NCBI RefSeq assembly: GCF_008638365.1
Contig: NZ_ML703341.1
Location: forward strand, 1-54,031
Direction of reading: 5' to 3'
Source of the DNA: Nocardiopsis quinghaiensis
GTDB taxonomy: Bacteria; Actinomycetota; Actinomycetes; Streptosporangiales; Streptosporangiaceae
Length of the DNA stretch: 54,031 nt
Each line of letters begins with the position of its first letter. Position 1 is the first letter of the stretch. The position numbers were made by a program, and so were the translations under genes. Positions 1 through 9,500 of the stretch are shown piece after piece. The notes under the pieces were generated by a model, which saw nothing but the letters and a program-made list of their open reading frames with translations, was not told the origin of the DNA and searched no databases.

Positions 1-578
1 GCGGCGTTGGCCGACCAGATCGGGTTGACGTAGACGTCGGCGCCCACGTACGGGTTGTCCACCCGCTCACCCGGATCACCCGGATCGCCCGGGTCGCCCG
101 GGTCACCGGGGTCGCCCGGGTCACCGGGGTCGCCGGGGTCGGTGTCGCCGGTGCAGGCCACACCGTTGAGGGTGAACTCGGTGGGGGCGGGGTTGCTTCC
201 GGAGTAGGTGGCCTGGAAGCCGAACTCCGTGCTGGCGTTGGTGGCGAGGGCGGCGTTGTAGCCGGTGTCGGTGGCGGTCACGCTCTGCCCGGACTGGGAG
301 ACCGTGCCGTTCCAGGAGTTGGTGACCTGTTGATTACCGGCGTAGTCCCATTCCAGGGTCCAGCCGTCGACCGCGTCGCCGAGGTTGGTGATGCTCACGG
401 CCGCGGTGAAGCCCGATCCCCAGTCGTTGACCTGGTAGTCGACCTCACAACCAGCAGCCGCACCGGCGGAGGCCGGTAGAGCGACGGCCAGGGCGGTGCC
501 GACGATCAGGGCGGATGTCACGGCCAAGCCGCGCCGTGCACTCGGACGTCTGCCCGGTGCACGCAGGATTCTGTTCAT
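1..578 (-). CDS. Secreted GH6 cellulase with N-terminal CBM2 (5' part; truncated by window edge)
   Basis: Cellulose-degrading secreted enzyme; only the first 192 codons are visible because the gene runs off the left edge. Reading the minus strand from the ATG at 578, residues 1-41 form a signal peptide (a basic stretch with RR, a hydrophobic core, then ALPASAGAAA). Residues 44-142 are a family-2 carbohydrate-binding module: Cys44 and Cys142 bracket it, and Trp53, Trp73 and Trp89 fit the cellulose-binding face. A repetitive Pro-Gly-Asp linker (about 147-170) leads to NPYVGADVYVNPIWSA, which matches the start of GH6 catalytic domains such as Thermobifida fusca Cel6B. The RBS AGGAAAG sits 8 nt upstream. 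Endo- versus exo-activity cannot be decided without the rest. CelR-type boxes lie upstream. Confidence 0.9.
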   Translation of the reverse strand, partial: MNRILRAPGRRPSARRGLAVTSALIVGTALAVALPASAGAAAGCEVDYQVNDWGSGFTAAVSITNLGDAVDGWTLEWDYAGNQQVTNSWNGTVSQSGQSVTATDTGYNAALATNASTEFGFQATYSGSNPAPTEFTLNGVACTGDTDPGDPGDPGDPGDPGDPGDPGDPGERVDNPYVGADVYVNPIWSANA

Positions 579-737
579 CTCTTGCTTTCCTCATGGTGGG
601 GGGTGTGCCAGAGGGCCAGAGTGTCGGGACATGAGAGGCGGTCACCGACTGACGTGTGGAATCCGTGGGGAGCGGGGGGTGTGGAGGTGCACGGGGCACG
701 CGATCTCCAGGGCGTCGCGAGGGGATTCTCCGCTGGC

Positions 738-751
738 TGGGAGCGCTCCCA
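738..751. promoter_or_regulatory. CelR-type operator, perfect copy
   Basis: TGGGAGCGCTCCCA is a perfect 14-bp palindrome identical to the CelR box known upstream of cellulase genes in Thermobifida fusca, where a LacI-family repressor is released by cellobiose. It lies about 160 bp upstream of the GH6 start codon. Confidence 0.88.
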
Positions 752-837
752 GCTCAGAAGCGAAAGTGGGGTGCCGTAGGGGATGGACTAGATGCGCCGG
801 TTGGCTGTACACGCTTCCGGATGTGATCCAGCTCATT

Positions 838-851
838 CGGGAGCGCTCCCA
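838..851. promoter_or_regulatory. CelR-type operator, second copy with one mismatch
   Basis: CGGGAGCGCTCCCA differs from the perfect box by its first base and lies exactly 100 bp from it. The spacing is about nine to ten helical turns, so two repressors could sit on nearly the same face. It may also affect the FMN reductase on the other strand, but it is far from that start. Confidence 0.75.
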
Positions 852-985
852 TGAGAGTAACCTCCCCCGGTTTCCGTGTAAACACCCCGTAAAGAACCGC
901 ATTCCCTACGGAGTGGAGCCCCGCCCCGCCGAGGATCCGTGGCCCCGGGAGCCGGAATAGCCCCGCTCCCGCACCCGTTCACTGG

Positions 986-1026
986 GATAGCTTAAATTAC
1001 TTCTCAGGAAGCTTTTTCTAGGGGGA
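986..1026 (+). promoter_or_regulatory. Promoter-proximal motif shared with the LLM oxidoreductase gene
   Basis: GATAGCTTAA is followed by TACTTCTCAGGAAGCT (998-1013) and TAGGGGGA (1019-1026). The last element doubles as the ribosome binding site. The same three blocks in the same order precede the LLM gene on the minus strand near 53.3 kb. ACTTCT/GGAAGCT is an imperfect inverted repeat, so an operator is likely; the regulator is unknown. Confidence 0.6.
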
Positions 1027-1029
1027 CAG

Positions 1030-1650
1030 ATGGCGACCCGCACACTGGTGACCGTCTCGGCGGGGCTGAGCACGCCGTCCTCGACCCGTCTGCTCGCCGA
1101 CCGGCTCACCGCCGCCGCGGCACGCTCGCTGGAGGAGCGCGGGGAGGACGTGGAGATCCGTACCGTGGAGCTGCGCGAGGTGGCGCACGACATCGTCAAC
1201 GCGATGGTCACCCGCGTGCCCACCGGTGAACTGCGCGCGGCGCTGGAGGACGTCTCCCGCGCCGACGCGGTCATCGCCGTCACCCCGGTGTTCAACGCCT
1301 CCTACAGCGGCCTGTTCAAGTCGTTCTTCGACGTGGTCGACTCCGAGGACATGGACGGCAAGCCGGTGCTGATCGGCGCGACCGGGGGCAGCCCGCGCCA
1401 CTCGTTGGTGCTGGAGCACGCCCTGCGCCCGATGTTCGCCCACACCCGCTCGGTGGTCGCGCCCACCGGCGTGTACGCGGCCTCGGAGGACTGGGGCGCG
1501 GGAGAGGGCGGCGGCCGTGAACTCTCCGCGCGCATCGACCGCGCCGGGCGCCAGCTGGCGGCGCTGGTGGACGAGCGCGTCCCCGGAGCCGGTGACCCCT
1601 ACGAGGAGCCCACCCCCTTCGCCGACCTGATGTCGGGCCTGGGCAGCTGA
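1030..1650 (+). CDS. NAD(P)H-dependent FMN reductase, partner of LLM oxidoreductase (CE1759-like)
   Basis: Flavodoxin-fold reductase of 206 aa that supplies reduced flavin to a luciferase-like monooxygenase. The family features are the N-terminal VTVSAGLSTPSSTRLLAD phosphate-binding region, TPVFNASYSGLFKSFFD in the middle, and PVLIGATGG followed by a His-rich stretch. This pattern fits the CE1759-type reductase that normally sits beside a CE1758-type LLM protein. That partner is present in this window but at 52-53 kb. The ATG at 1030 follows AGGGGGACAG. The gene converges on the pdxA-like gene and the two share a long terminator hairpin. Confidence 0.82.
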   Translation: MATRTLVTVSAGLSTPSSTRLLADRLTAAAARSLEERGEDVEIRTVELREVAHDIVNAMVTRVPTGELRAALEDVSRADAVIAVTPVFNASYSGLFKSFFDVVDSEDMDGKPVLIGATGGSPRHSLVLEHALRPMFAHTRSVVAPTGVYAASEDWGAGEGGGRELSARIDRAGRQLAALVDERVPGAGDPYEEPTPFADLMSGLGS

Positions 1651-1699
1651 CGCACGACGACGTCCCCGTGCGCGCGGCGCACGGGGACGTCGTCGTGCG
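1651..1699. terminator. Bidirectional terminator hairpin
   Basis: A perfect 23-bp stem (1651-1673 with 1677-1699) with a 3-nt loop lies between two convergent genes, immediately after the FMN reductase stop codon and 13 bp before the pdxA-like stop codon. Confidence 0.9.
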
Positions 1700-1712
1700 C
1701 GGCTCCGGCCCG

Positions 1713-2735
1713 TCAGCTTCCGTACTCGGCGCGGACGCGGTCGGCGAAGCGGGCGAAGTCGGCTCCGTGCAGGAAGGCCGAGCGCATGGTGCCGTGCTCG
1801 GCCACTCCCCCGCCCGCGATGTCGAAGGCCGTGCCATGGTCCACCGACGTGCGCAGGATCGGCAGTCCCACCGTCACCGAGACCGTCCCGTCGAAGTCGA
1901 AGGTCTTGGCGGCGATGTGGCCCTGGTCGTGGTACTGGGACAGCACCCCGTCGTAGTGGCCGGTCAGCAGGCGGTGGAAGACCGAGTCCGCCGGGACCGG
2001 CCCCACCACGTCCGCACCCGAGGAGCGCACCCGCTCCACGGCGGGGGCCAGGTGGCGGATCTCCTCGTCGCCGAAAGCGCCGTTCTCCCCGCCGTGCGGG
2101 TTGATCGCCGCCACCGCCAGGGTCGGCTCGTCGTGGCCGAACACGCGCAGCGCGGTGAGCGCCTCGGTGATGGCCCCCACCTGCTGTTCCTCGTCGATCA
2201 GGTCCAGAGCGCCGCGCAGGGAGACGTGGCGGGTGGCGAAGAAGATCTTCCTGCCCCGCACCACGAACATGGTGTTCTGACGGATGGCGCCGGTCAGCTC
2301 ACCGAGCATCTCGGTGTGGCCCAGGTGGCGGCTGCCCGCGGCCCAGACGGCCTCCTTGTTGATGGGCCCGGTGACGATCCCGTCGACGCGCCGCTCCATG
2401 GCCGCCCGCGTGGCGACCTCGATCGCGCGGACCGCGGCGGCCCCCGCCCGCGCGTCGACCCTCCCCCACTCCAGTCGGGTGTCGCCGAGCTCGCCGATGT
2501 CGAAGCAGTCGATCACCCCCTCCTGTTCGGGAGGCAGGTCCCAGCTCGTGGTGGCGCGCACCTCGGTGTCCAGGCCCAGGACGCCGACCGCGCGGCGCAG
2601 CACGGCGGGGTCGGCGACGACCACCCCGCGGGCCGGGGCGGTGGCGCCGACCTCGGCGAGGGTGCGCACGGTGATCTCCGGACCGATACCGACCGGGTCT
2701 CCGGCGGTGATGGCCAGGATCGGGCGTTCAGTCAT
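1713..2735 (-). CDS. PdxA-family 4-phospho-hydroxy-acid dehydrogenase (PdxA2-like)
   Basis: Metal- and NAD-dependent oxidative decarboxylase of 340 aa. It begins with ITAGDPVGIGPEI, the signature of PdxA, and has the metal-binding histidines in GHTEML, LSQYHDQGHI and SVDHGTAFDIAG. PdxA makes pyridoxine precursors; the PdxA2 branch oxidises 4-phosphates of threonate or erythronate and releases dihydroxyacetone phosphate. The divergent dhaK-dhaL pair next door favours the sugar-acid or triose role, but the substrate is not proven. The start at 2735 is chosen because AAGGAAGAG lies just upstream; a longer reading to 2840 lacks family-like sequence. Confidence 0.85.
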   Translation of the reverse strand: MTERPILAITAGDPVGIGPEITVRTLAEVGATAPARGVVVADPAVLRRAVGVLGLDTEVRATTSWDLPPEQEGVIDCFDIGELGDTRLEWGRVDARAGAAAVRAIEVATRAAMERRVDGIVTGPINKEAVWAAGSRHLGHTEMLGELTGAIRQNTMFVVRGRKIFFATRHVSLRGALDLIDEEQQVGAITEALTALRVFGHDEPTLAVAAINPHGGENGAFGDEEIRHLAPAVERVRSSGADVVGPVPADSVFHRLLTGHYDGVLSQYHDQGHIAAKTFDFDGTVSVTVGLPILRTSVDHGTAFDIAGGGVAEHGTMRSAFLHGADFARFADRVRAEYGS

Positions 2736-2902
2736 GTTCTCTTCCTTGGTTCGGGATCCGCGCGGACATGCCTGGCAGCCTGTCGTGGACCATCGCATGC
2801 GTGGGCCATGGGACCCCCTTCCCAGGACCGGGGCGGCCACGCCCGGCAGTGGAAGGTCGGGACGGCGCTCCCCGGGACGTTTGGAGGGCGCGGCCCACGG
2901 CT
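2736..2902. promoter_or_regulatory. Divergent promoter region pdxA-like / dhaK
   Basis: A 167-bp gap lies between two divergent starts and must contain both promoters. I see no clear operator. Confidence 0.45.
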
Positions 2903-3946
2903 ATGAATGAGCCGCCGAACACCGTCGCCGGACCGCGGAGCGTGCCCTTGAGAAGACAGTTCCTGAACGAGCCGGGCGACGTCGTCTCCGAGGCGTTGGA
3001 GGGGTTCGCCGCGGCCTGGCCGCACCACGTGCGCCTCAACAGCGATCCCGACTACGTCGTCCGCGCCCGTCCGGCCACCGACAAGGTCGCGGTCGTCTCC
3101 GGCGGCGGTTCGGGGCACGAGCCCCTGCACACCGGCTTCGTGGGCACCGGCATGCTCGACGCCGCCGTGCCCGGAGCCGTCTTCGCCTCCCCCACCGCCG
3201 TGCAGATCAGAGCCGCGTCCATGGCCGCCGACACCGGCCGCGGCGTCCTGCACGTGGTCAAGAACTACACCGGCGACGTGCTCAACTTCCGCATCGCGGG
3301 CGAACTCCTGGCCGACGAGGGCGTGCGCAGCGACATCGTCCTGGTCGACGACGACCTGGCCACCGACACCGGCGACTCCGACGGTCCCGGGCGGCGCGGC
3401 ACGGCGGCGGTCGTGGCGGTCGAGAAGGTCTGCGGTGCCGCGGCCGAGCGTGGCGCGGACCTGGAGGCACTGACCGCGCTCGGACGCAGGGTCGCGGCCC
3501 ACAGCCGCACCCTGTCCGTGGCGCTGGCCGCGGGCGCCCACCCCGGGCAGGCCCAGCCCTCCTTCGAACTGCCCGGAGACGAGGTCGAGTTCGGGGTGGG
3601 CATCCACGGCGAGCGGGCCCGGGAGCGGCGCGCGTTCGGGCCCACCAGCGAGATCGTCCCCCAGATGGTGTCACCGCTGGTGGAGGCCCTGGAGTTGGTG
3701 CGCGGCGAGCGGGTGATCGCCATCGTCAACGGCCTGGGGGCCACCCACGACCTGGAGCTGTACGGCGTGTTCGGCGAGGTACGGCGGTTCCTCGGGGGCG
3801 CCGGGATCGACATCGCGCGTCCACTCGTGGGCTCCTACGTCACCTCCCTCGACATGGCGGGCTGCTCGGTCACCCTGGTACGTGCCGACGAGGAGGTCCT
3901 GGAGCTGTGGGACGCTCCCGCCGCCACCCCGGCGCTCACCTGGTAA
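2903..3946 (+). CDS. dhaK: Dihydroxyacetone kinase family, DhaK (substrate-binding) subunit
   Basis: The K subunit binds dihydroxyacetone (or a close ketose such as erythrulose) covalently through a histidine. The protein is about 347 aa. It shows VVSGGGSGHEPLHTGFVG and TAVQI in the first third, KNYTGDVLNF, and EFGVGIHGE, which carries the substrate-binding His. The ATG at 2903 follows GGAGGG at long spacing. Family homology only begins near the GTG at 2942, which is a possible alternative start but has a poorly spaced RBS. The gene is followed after 36 bp by dhaL, and a pdxA-like gene diverges from it. Whether ATP or a PTS protein is the phosphate donor is not shown; no DhaM is nearby. Confidence 0.85.
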   Translation: MNEPPNTVAGPRSVPLRRQFLNEPGDVVSEALEGFAAAWPHHVRLNSDPDYVVRARPATDKVAVVSGGGSGHEPLHTGFVGTGMLDAAVPGAVFASPTAVQIRAASMAADTGRGVLHVVKNYTGDVLNFRIAGELLADEGVRSDIVLVDDDLATDTGDSDGPGRRGTAAVVAVEKVCGAAAERGADLEALTALGRRVAAHSRTLSVALAAGAHPGQAQPSFELPGDEVEFGVGIHGERARERRAFGPTSEIVPQMVSPLVEALELVRGERVIAIVNGLGATHDLELYGVFGEVRRFLGGAGIDIARPLVGSYVTSLDMAGCSVTLVRADEEVLELWDAPAATPALTW

Positions 3947-3982
3947 ACCCCGTCCACCACAGTCCGCACAGGAGTACCGGCC

Positions 3983-4621
3983 ATGGCAGACCAACTCAGT
4001 CCCGCCCGCGTCGAACGGTGGGTCCACGGCTTCGTCGACGCGGTGGAGGAGTCGGGCGAGTACCTCACCGACCTGGACCGCCGTAGCGGCGACGGCGACT
4101 TCGGGACCAACATGGTCACCGCGCTGCGCCGCGTACGGGAGGCTTTGGCAGGCGCCGAACCGGCCGCGGCCGGGAGCCCCTTCCAGGTGATGGGCGAGAC
4201 CTTCCTCGCCCACAGCGGCGGCACCAGCGGCCCGTTGTTCGGGATGTGGTTCCGCGACTTCGGCAAGGTGGGAGCCGACACCGGGGCCTTCACCCTGGCG
4301 ATGCTGGCCGAGGCCACCGCGAACGGGTGGGCGACCGTGGCACGGCTGGGTTCGGCCGGGGTCGGGGACCGCACCATGGTCGACGCCATCGCCCCGGCGT
4401 CGGAGGCCCTGGACAGGGCGGTCGACGCCGGTTCCGGCCTGGCGGAGGGACTGCGGTCCGCCGCGGAGGCCGCGCGCGGGGGAGCCGAGGGCACCAGTGA
4501 CCTCCTGGGCCGCCGGGGGCGCACCAGCTACGTGGGCGAGTCGGCTCTGGGCAGCCCGGACCCCGGCGCCGTGACCATCGCCCTGTTCTACCGGGCGGCG
4601 GAGAGGGCCGCCGCCGACTGA
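3983..4621 (+). CDS. dhaL: Dihydroxyacetone kinase family, DhaL (nucleotide-binding) subunit
   Basis: This 212-aa protein is the ADP/ATP-binding partner of DhaK. The nucleotide site is visible as DLDRRSGDGDFGTNM, where the Asp residues coordinate Mg, and there is a second conserved block HSGGTSGPLFGMWF. The C-terminal DPGAVTIALFYRAAE is also typical. The RBS AGGAG is well placed 10 nt before the ATG. It forms a two-gene operon with dhaK. DhaL normally works with DhaK to phosphorylate dihydroxyacetone or a four-carbon ketose. Confidence 0.87.
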   Translation: MADQLSPARVERWVHGFVDAVEESGEYLTDLDRRSGDGDFGTNMVTALRRVREALAGAEPAAAGSPFQVMGETFLAHSGGTSGPLFGMWFRDFGKVGADTGAFTLAMLAEATANGWATVARLGSAGVGDRTMVDAIAPASEALDRAVDAGSGLAEGLRSAAEAARGGAEGTSDLLGRRGRTSYVGESALGSPDPGAVTIALFYRAAERAAAD

Positions 4622-4689
4622 CACCCGTGGGCGCGGGACGCCCTCGCTGTGACGGCCCCGCGCGCCGCGGCGCCGGCGCTGTCCCCTCT

Positions 4690-4870
4690 CACACGGGCAC
4701 GCTTCCCGGCCCGTGGCACACCGGCCCCTGGGTCCTGGCCGTGAGCGGCCCGCTCACGGCCGCGTTCGTCGTGGCCGCGCTCGCCGCCCCGAGGCGGTCG
4801 GCACCGTCGTGAATGTGGCCTTCACCTGGCCCGCCCACTGGTTCGGCGCCTGGCGGCAACTCCTGGTGCC
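4690..4870 (+). pseudogene. Remnant of the 5' end of a BCCT transporter gene
   Basis: The decoded pieces PWVLAVSGPLTAAFV-AALAAP and, after a one-base deletion, EAVGTVVNVAFTWPAHWFGA and WRQLLVP match residues about 17-65 of the intact BCCT transporter at 50.4 kb (PWVLGVSGLLMAAFV, VDVAFTWSARWFGA, YWQLLM). The nucleotides are clearly homologous but diverged, roughly 80 % identical by eye. Only the N-terminal part remains; the rest is replaced by unrelated sequence leading to an IS fragment. It lies about 70 bp after dhaL. Confidence 0.72.
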
Positions 4871-5199
4871 GGTCACCGGCGCCCGGCACGAGAGCGGTGG
4901 GCCCCGTCGCCTTGGAGCTTGACCGGACGCCGCCGACAGGGACCGCGGCGTGAGCACACGGTGGGGCCTCCTCGGACCAGGGGTGGGAGTGCCTCATCGT
5001 CGTTGACGTTGGCTGCGGAGATCGCACAGGTCAGCGACATCGAGCACACAGGACACCGATGAGCCGGTGCGGACGGACCCCGGAAGACACCAGAACGAAC
5101 CGGCCCACCCCTGTCCGTGGTGATCCCGAAGGTCGGCGCCCGTGGCAGCCGGGCCCGAAGCCTCTGGCGCGGGGAACCCCTCCCCTCCGGTCACGTTCT
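4871..5199. other. Degenerate non-coding stretch
   Basis: I see no gene here. Reading frames show no family resemblance. The stretch joins the BCCT remnant to the transposase remnant and is probably rearranged junction DNA. Confidence 0.5.
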
Positions 5200-5480
5200 G
5201 GTACACGACGACGCTGCTCGGCCCAACCGCACGACGACCGGGGCTACGGCCGCGGCCACCCGCGCCGATGACCGCGCGGAAGCGGAATCGCACACCGCCT
5301 GGACCGCAAGGGCGTGAACCCTCCCGACGGTTGGGGCGACACCGGTGGCAGGTCGAGCACACCATGGCCCGGCTGGCCGGATGCCGACGTCCGCGCCGCG
5401 GGCACGAACGCGAGGCCGACCACCTTCCGGCCCTCGCTGGTATCGCCTGCACGCTGATCCGTTACCGCAGACCCACCACA
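5200..5480 (+). mobile_element. IS5-type transposase remnant (C-terminal part)
   Basis: One frame reads LGRHRWQVEHTMARLAGCRR, then a basic stretch and LPALAGIACTLIRYRRPTT. This is the typical C-terminal end of IS5-family DDE transposases, in which the Glu of RWxVExT is catalytic. The N-terminal half is missing or frameshifted (a RGYGRGHPRR-like piece is in another frame). No terminal inverted repeats could be recognised. It marks the left edge of the accessory block. Confidence 0.7.
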
Positions 5481-5507
5481 CGAGATGGGCTCCCAGAACA
5501 CGAAGTC

Positions 5508-6392
5508 TCAGGAGCGAAGCGGATGCACCTGGTATTTTCGGTTCCTCTCGGGGGTTTTCTGCCACTTATCCCGATTGGTGATCACCGCTTCACTACCACC
5601 CTCCTTCTTGACCCAGTCCCATTTTCCCCTGTCGAACTTGCAGTATTCCGGAGAGTTGATGTTGAGAATGGAAACAAGAGAATCCACCCCCTTGTTCATA
5701 ATCTTCCTGTTGATCTTCCTCTTTTTTATCAGTGCGTTTTGGGCTTCGGCGATCGCTTGGTTCAGAGAAGAGTGGACCCTCACGAGGCGAACCCAGTCAT
5801 CTTTCTTTTCAATAACGTACACAGCAACGTCCTCAAAACCTTCCCTGGCGTCATCCACCCGCTTGTCACCACTCGGCCCAGGAAAAACGTCAACCGCAGG
5901 GTAGCTGTACAGCATATTCGCGTCATCGAGCATCGGAGCGAAGTCCCTATTGTGCTTGTTCCCCAGTTCGACAATGCCAACACCCGGCTTGAAATAACAT
6001 GGTTTGATGGCATCGGAGAATTCCTTCATCGCTTCACTCCGCGCCCTGGTGAAGACCACAGGGTGGTGAGCGACACGATCCGCGAGCGCAGTAATGATAC
6101 GCGCACACTGAACAAAAAGCCCATTCCTCACCAGATGGTTCCAGAAGGATTCCAGGACATTCCAGGGGACGATATGGTGTTGCGAGAACGACACTCCCAC
6201 GCCATGCTCGAGAAAAAGATCGTGATCCCTGAAATCAACCGAATCCTGCCATGTGATGGTACCTCGACCTGTGAATTGGATATCGAGCCCTGTCAACCCT
6301 ACCCCCTCGAACGCCTTCCCTTCATACATACACGCCAACGACTGACTTCGCACCCGACTCGCCCCACCGCCACCCATGGGCAGCACACCCAT
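5508..6392 (-). CDS. Uncharacterised protein with HHIVP motif (possible HNH-type nuclease)
   Basis: This reading frame of up to 294 aa has clearly lower GC than its neighbours and many AT-rich codons. The one striking motif is SQHHIVPWNVLESFWN about 90 residues in; an HH-x-x-P/W core is common in HNH/ENDO VII-type nuclease domains and related toxins. The C-terminal half is rich in Lys, Asp and Trp. There is no signal peptide or membrane segment. The start is uncertain: the ATG at 6392 has no RBS, and a TTG at 6296 preceded by GAGGGG is an alternative. It is divergent from the DUF6603-type operon, which suggests a functional or regulatory link. Effector, immunity or unrelated cargo cannot be told apart. 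Confidence 0.6.
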   Translation of the reverse strand: MGVLPMGGGGASRVRSQSLACMYEGKAFEGVGLTGLDIQFTGRGTITWQDSVDFRDHDLFLEHGVGVSFSQHHIVPWNVLESFWNHLVRNGLFVQCARIITALADRVAHHPVVFTRARSEAMKEFSDAIKPCYFKPGVGIVELGNKHNRDFAPMLDDANMLYSYPAVDVFPGPSGDKRVDDAREGFEDVAVYVIEKKDDWVRLVRVHSSLNQAIAEAQNALIKKRKINRKIMNKGVDSLVSILNINSPEYCKFDRGKWDWVKKEGGSEAVITNRDKWQKTPERNRKYQVHPLRS

Positions 6393-6567
6393 AAAAAGGG
6401 AGAAAACACGATCTTCCCATCACATACGGAATGGCTCCCATGAAAGAAATTCCGCTGACCGAAAGATTGCCCCTCCCCGTACAGACACTCCTCGGTTCCC
6501 GGGATGTCACCTCCTCCTGGACCTCCGTGCGAACATCATCTGGTCGGGAGACCCCGGAGGGAGCGCG
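6393..6567. promoter_or_regulatory. Divergent promoter region of the DUF6603-type operon
   Basis: This AT-richer stretch separates the HHIVP gene from the large operon. The frame of the first operon gene stays open through it back to 6376, but the sequence there is not family-like. The GTG at 6568 has a good RBS, so this stretch is more likely regulatory. Confidence 0.45.
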
Positions 6568-9500
6568 GTGACGGTCACCTACGGCACTCTGAAGAGCTGG
6601 CTCAATACGATCAAAACAGGCGACAGACTGGACCTATCACCCAACCAACACAAAGCGGTCAAAGAAATCCTCGACCTGGTTGAGTTCTCCTTCATCGAGG
6701 AGGCGGCCCATGCCGTTGCCAGCGTCATCACGGTCACACAGAAGACCGACCTCTCCATCACCGGGAAACTCGGAGCCGGAATCAGCATCACCGTGGCCTT
6801 CGTCCCGGAGGCCCCGGACCCGACTGAGGCGACAGCGATCACCGGTATCGCCCTGGCCATCTCCCTTGACACATCGCATCCCGTGTGGGGGGTCCTCACG
6901 GAGATCGGCCTGGAGTCCCCCAAGGTCCTCTTCATGGCGGAAAAGCTCCACGACGGGGCCTGGAAACGCCTGGCTGTCGAGCTCACCATCAAGACGGACC
7001 CGAAGATCCTCGTATCGTGCGAACTCGGGTTCAAGAAGAAAAAGCCGTCCAGCTATCGTTTCCACGTCAGTCGGGAGGACGGCACCCCCTTCTCCCTCAT
7101 CGACACCATGGAAAAGCTGGGCGTGGTCGGCGTGGCCGATTTCGGCCCCCTCCTGCCGCATGCGAGCAGCTTCTGGCTGGACTACGCCCCGGGACGGAAC
7201 GGCGCCGAGGTCGTCCTCACCCCCGACTCCACCGACGAGGAGGGTGAGGCACCCGCAGGCTTCAACTGGGGACTGGCCGTCCTTGCCAAGAACAACGGCA
7301 AACGTCCCCTGGTCCTCACGGCCAGTTTCCCGCTCGGTACCCTGGCCCGCCTCTCCCAACTCGACCTCCTCAAGGGTCAGGTCCCCAAGGACTCCGACCT
7401 CGCTCTGGACGCGGTGAACGTCGTCGCGGCCACCGCCCAGGTCCCCAAGGCCACACTGACCCAGGTCAACACAGTCCTCGCCTCCCAAGGCGCACCCCCC
7501 GTTCCCGACGCCCAGGACCTCGCCAAAGGGGTACGGGTCAGCCTGGACGTCACGATCGTCAAGGACAAACGCACACTCGTCGTTCTGGGCCGGAAGGAGG
7601 GTCGCGACTCCCCCTACGCGGTCGAAGCCGACGATGTCCGGCCACAGGCCGACGATCCCGCTCCCCAGCCCAAGGATCCCTCGTCCGCCGAGGTCCAACG
7701 CGCGCTCGGTCCACTGCACATCAACCGTGTGGGCGCCCGACTCGTCGTGCCCCGCGGCGGTTCCGGCGCCACCCGCGTGCTGTTGGAGATCGACGCCGCG
7801 CTGACCGCCGCCGGCTTCGAGCTACACGCCACCGGCCTGGCCATCGGCCTGACCATCACCAAGGACCCGCACATCACGATCGACCTGGCCGGACTGGGCG
7901 CGGGCTTCTCCCGCGGCCCGGTGACCGTCGCCGGAGCCATCGCCAAACGCGACCGTACGGGCTACGAGTACGCCTACGAGGGCCTGCTCCTGGTCCAGGC
8001 CACCAAGTGGGGCCTGCTCGCGGTGGGCTCCTACGCCCGGATCAAGGACATCGCCAACCGGCCCGGGTACACCTCCCTGTTCGTCTTCGGTGGCCTGGCA
8101 GGCAAGATCGCCGGTCCGCCCCCCGTGGTCTTCACCGGCCTGGCCCTGGGCATCGGCTACAACAGCAAGGTCCGGCTTCCCGAGGCCAGTGGTGTGCCGG
8201 AGTTCCCGTTCATCAAGGCCCTCGCCGACATGAGGGGCTTTGCAGGAGATCCGCCCGACCCCGTCTCGACCCTGGAGAAGATCACCGGGGGTTCGGGCGA
8301 CCCCGGCGACGCCGTGGTGGTGCCCGAGCCCGGGAACCTGTGGTTCACCGCGGGGCTGGCCGCCACCATCGCCGAGACCGTCGCCGTCCAGGCCCTGCTG
8401 ATCGCGCAGTTCGGCGCGGACGATTTCTCCATCGCGCTGCTGGGCGCCATGAGCGCTGACTTCCCGCCGCGAGCCAAGGACGCGTTGAAGGGGGAGGACG
8501 CGGAGACCGGTGCCAAGGCCGCGCCCACGGCAGACGAGCAGCCCCGGGTCGCCCACGTCGAGCTGGGCTTCCGTGCCCTGTACGAGCACGCCAAACGCCA
8601 ACTCTCGCTCACCGCGGCGCTCTCGGACAACTCGTGGATCGTCCACCCTGACTGCAAGCTCACCGGCGGTGCCGCGCTCTATGTCTGGTTTCCCGGCAGC
8701 GTCCATTCCGGCGACTTCGTGGGCACCGTCGGCGGTTACCACCCCGACTACCACCCACCGACCCACTATCCGCAGCAGGTACCGCGTCTGGGCGTCAGCT
8801 GGGCGATCAGCTCGACGGTGAGTGTCAAGGGCGAACTCTACGTCGCCGTCACCCCCAAGGTCGGCATGGTCGGTGGTCGCCTGTCGGTCGACTTCGTCTC
8901 CGGTGGCCTGCGCGCCTGGCTGAACGCCGGGTTCGACGCCATCGTCTGGTGGGCGCCGCTCTACTTCGACCTGCGGATGTGGATCAGCATCGGTGCCAGC
9001 TACACGGCCACCGTGCTGGGGTGGGATGTGACGATCCGGGCCGAGGTCGGCGCCTACCTCACCGTCTGGGGGCCGCCGACCGGTGGCACCGCGCGGGTCG
9101 AGGTCGGCCCGTTCTCCAAGAGCATCGACTTCGGCGAACCCAGGAACATCCGGCGTGAACCGCTCTCGTGGACGGACTTCCGGGCCAGACAACTCCCGGC
9201 GGATCCGCTCGGCCTCAGCCCCGTGTGCGGCCTGCTCACCGACCCCGCCAAGTCCAGGGGCACCAAGAGCGGGCGCTGGGTGGTCAGTACGGACGGTTTC
9301 TCGTTCAGCACACGCAGCGCTCTGCCCGCCACGACCCTGACCTGCAACGGCACTGACCAGACTCCCCACGGCCAACCACAGTTGAAGGTCGGACCCATGA
9401 ACAACGCGGCGGTGACCATCACTCAGGAGGTGAAGGTCACCAGCGGCGGAACCACGGTCAGCGGGTGGACCGCCGCAGCCCTCTCGGGCGGCTTCCCCAT

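Larger units (their letters stand above)
579..1029. other. Divergent intergenic region (cellulase / FMN reductase)
   Basis: No convincing gene is seen in these 451 bases. The region carries the promoter side of the GH6 gene with two CelR-type palindromes, and near its right end an AT-richer stretch with the motif shared with the LLM oxidoreductase promoter at the other end of the window. Both features are listed separately. Confidence 0.6.

Noticed and set aside
60..145. Tandem repeats of about 9-18 bp, CRISPR-like at first sight
   Set aside because: They encode the Pro-Gly-Asp linker of the cellulase in frame. There are no unique spacers and no cas genes.
6376..6567. N-terminal extension of the DUF6603-like gene to the ATG at 6376
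   Set aside because: The extension lacks family-like sequence and overlaps the divergent gene's start region. The GTG at 6568 has a proper RBS.
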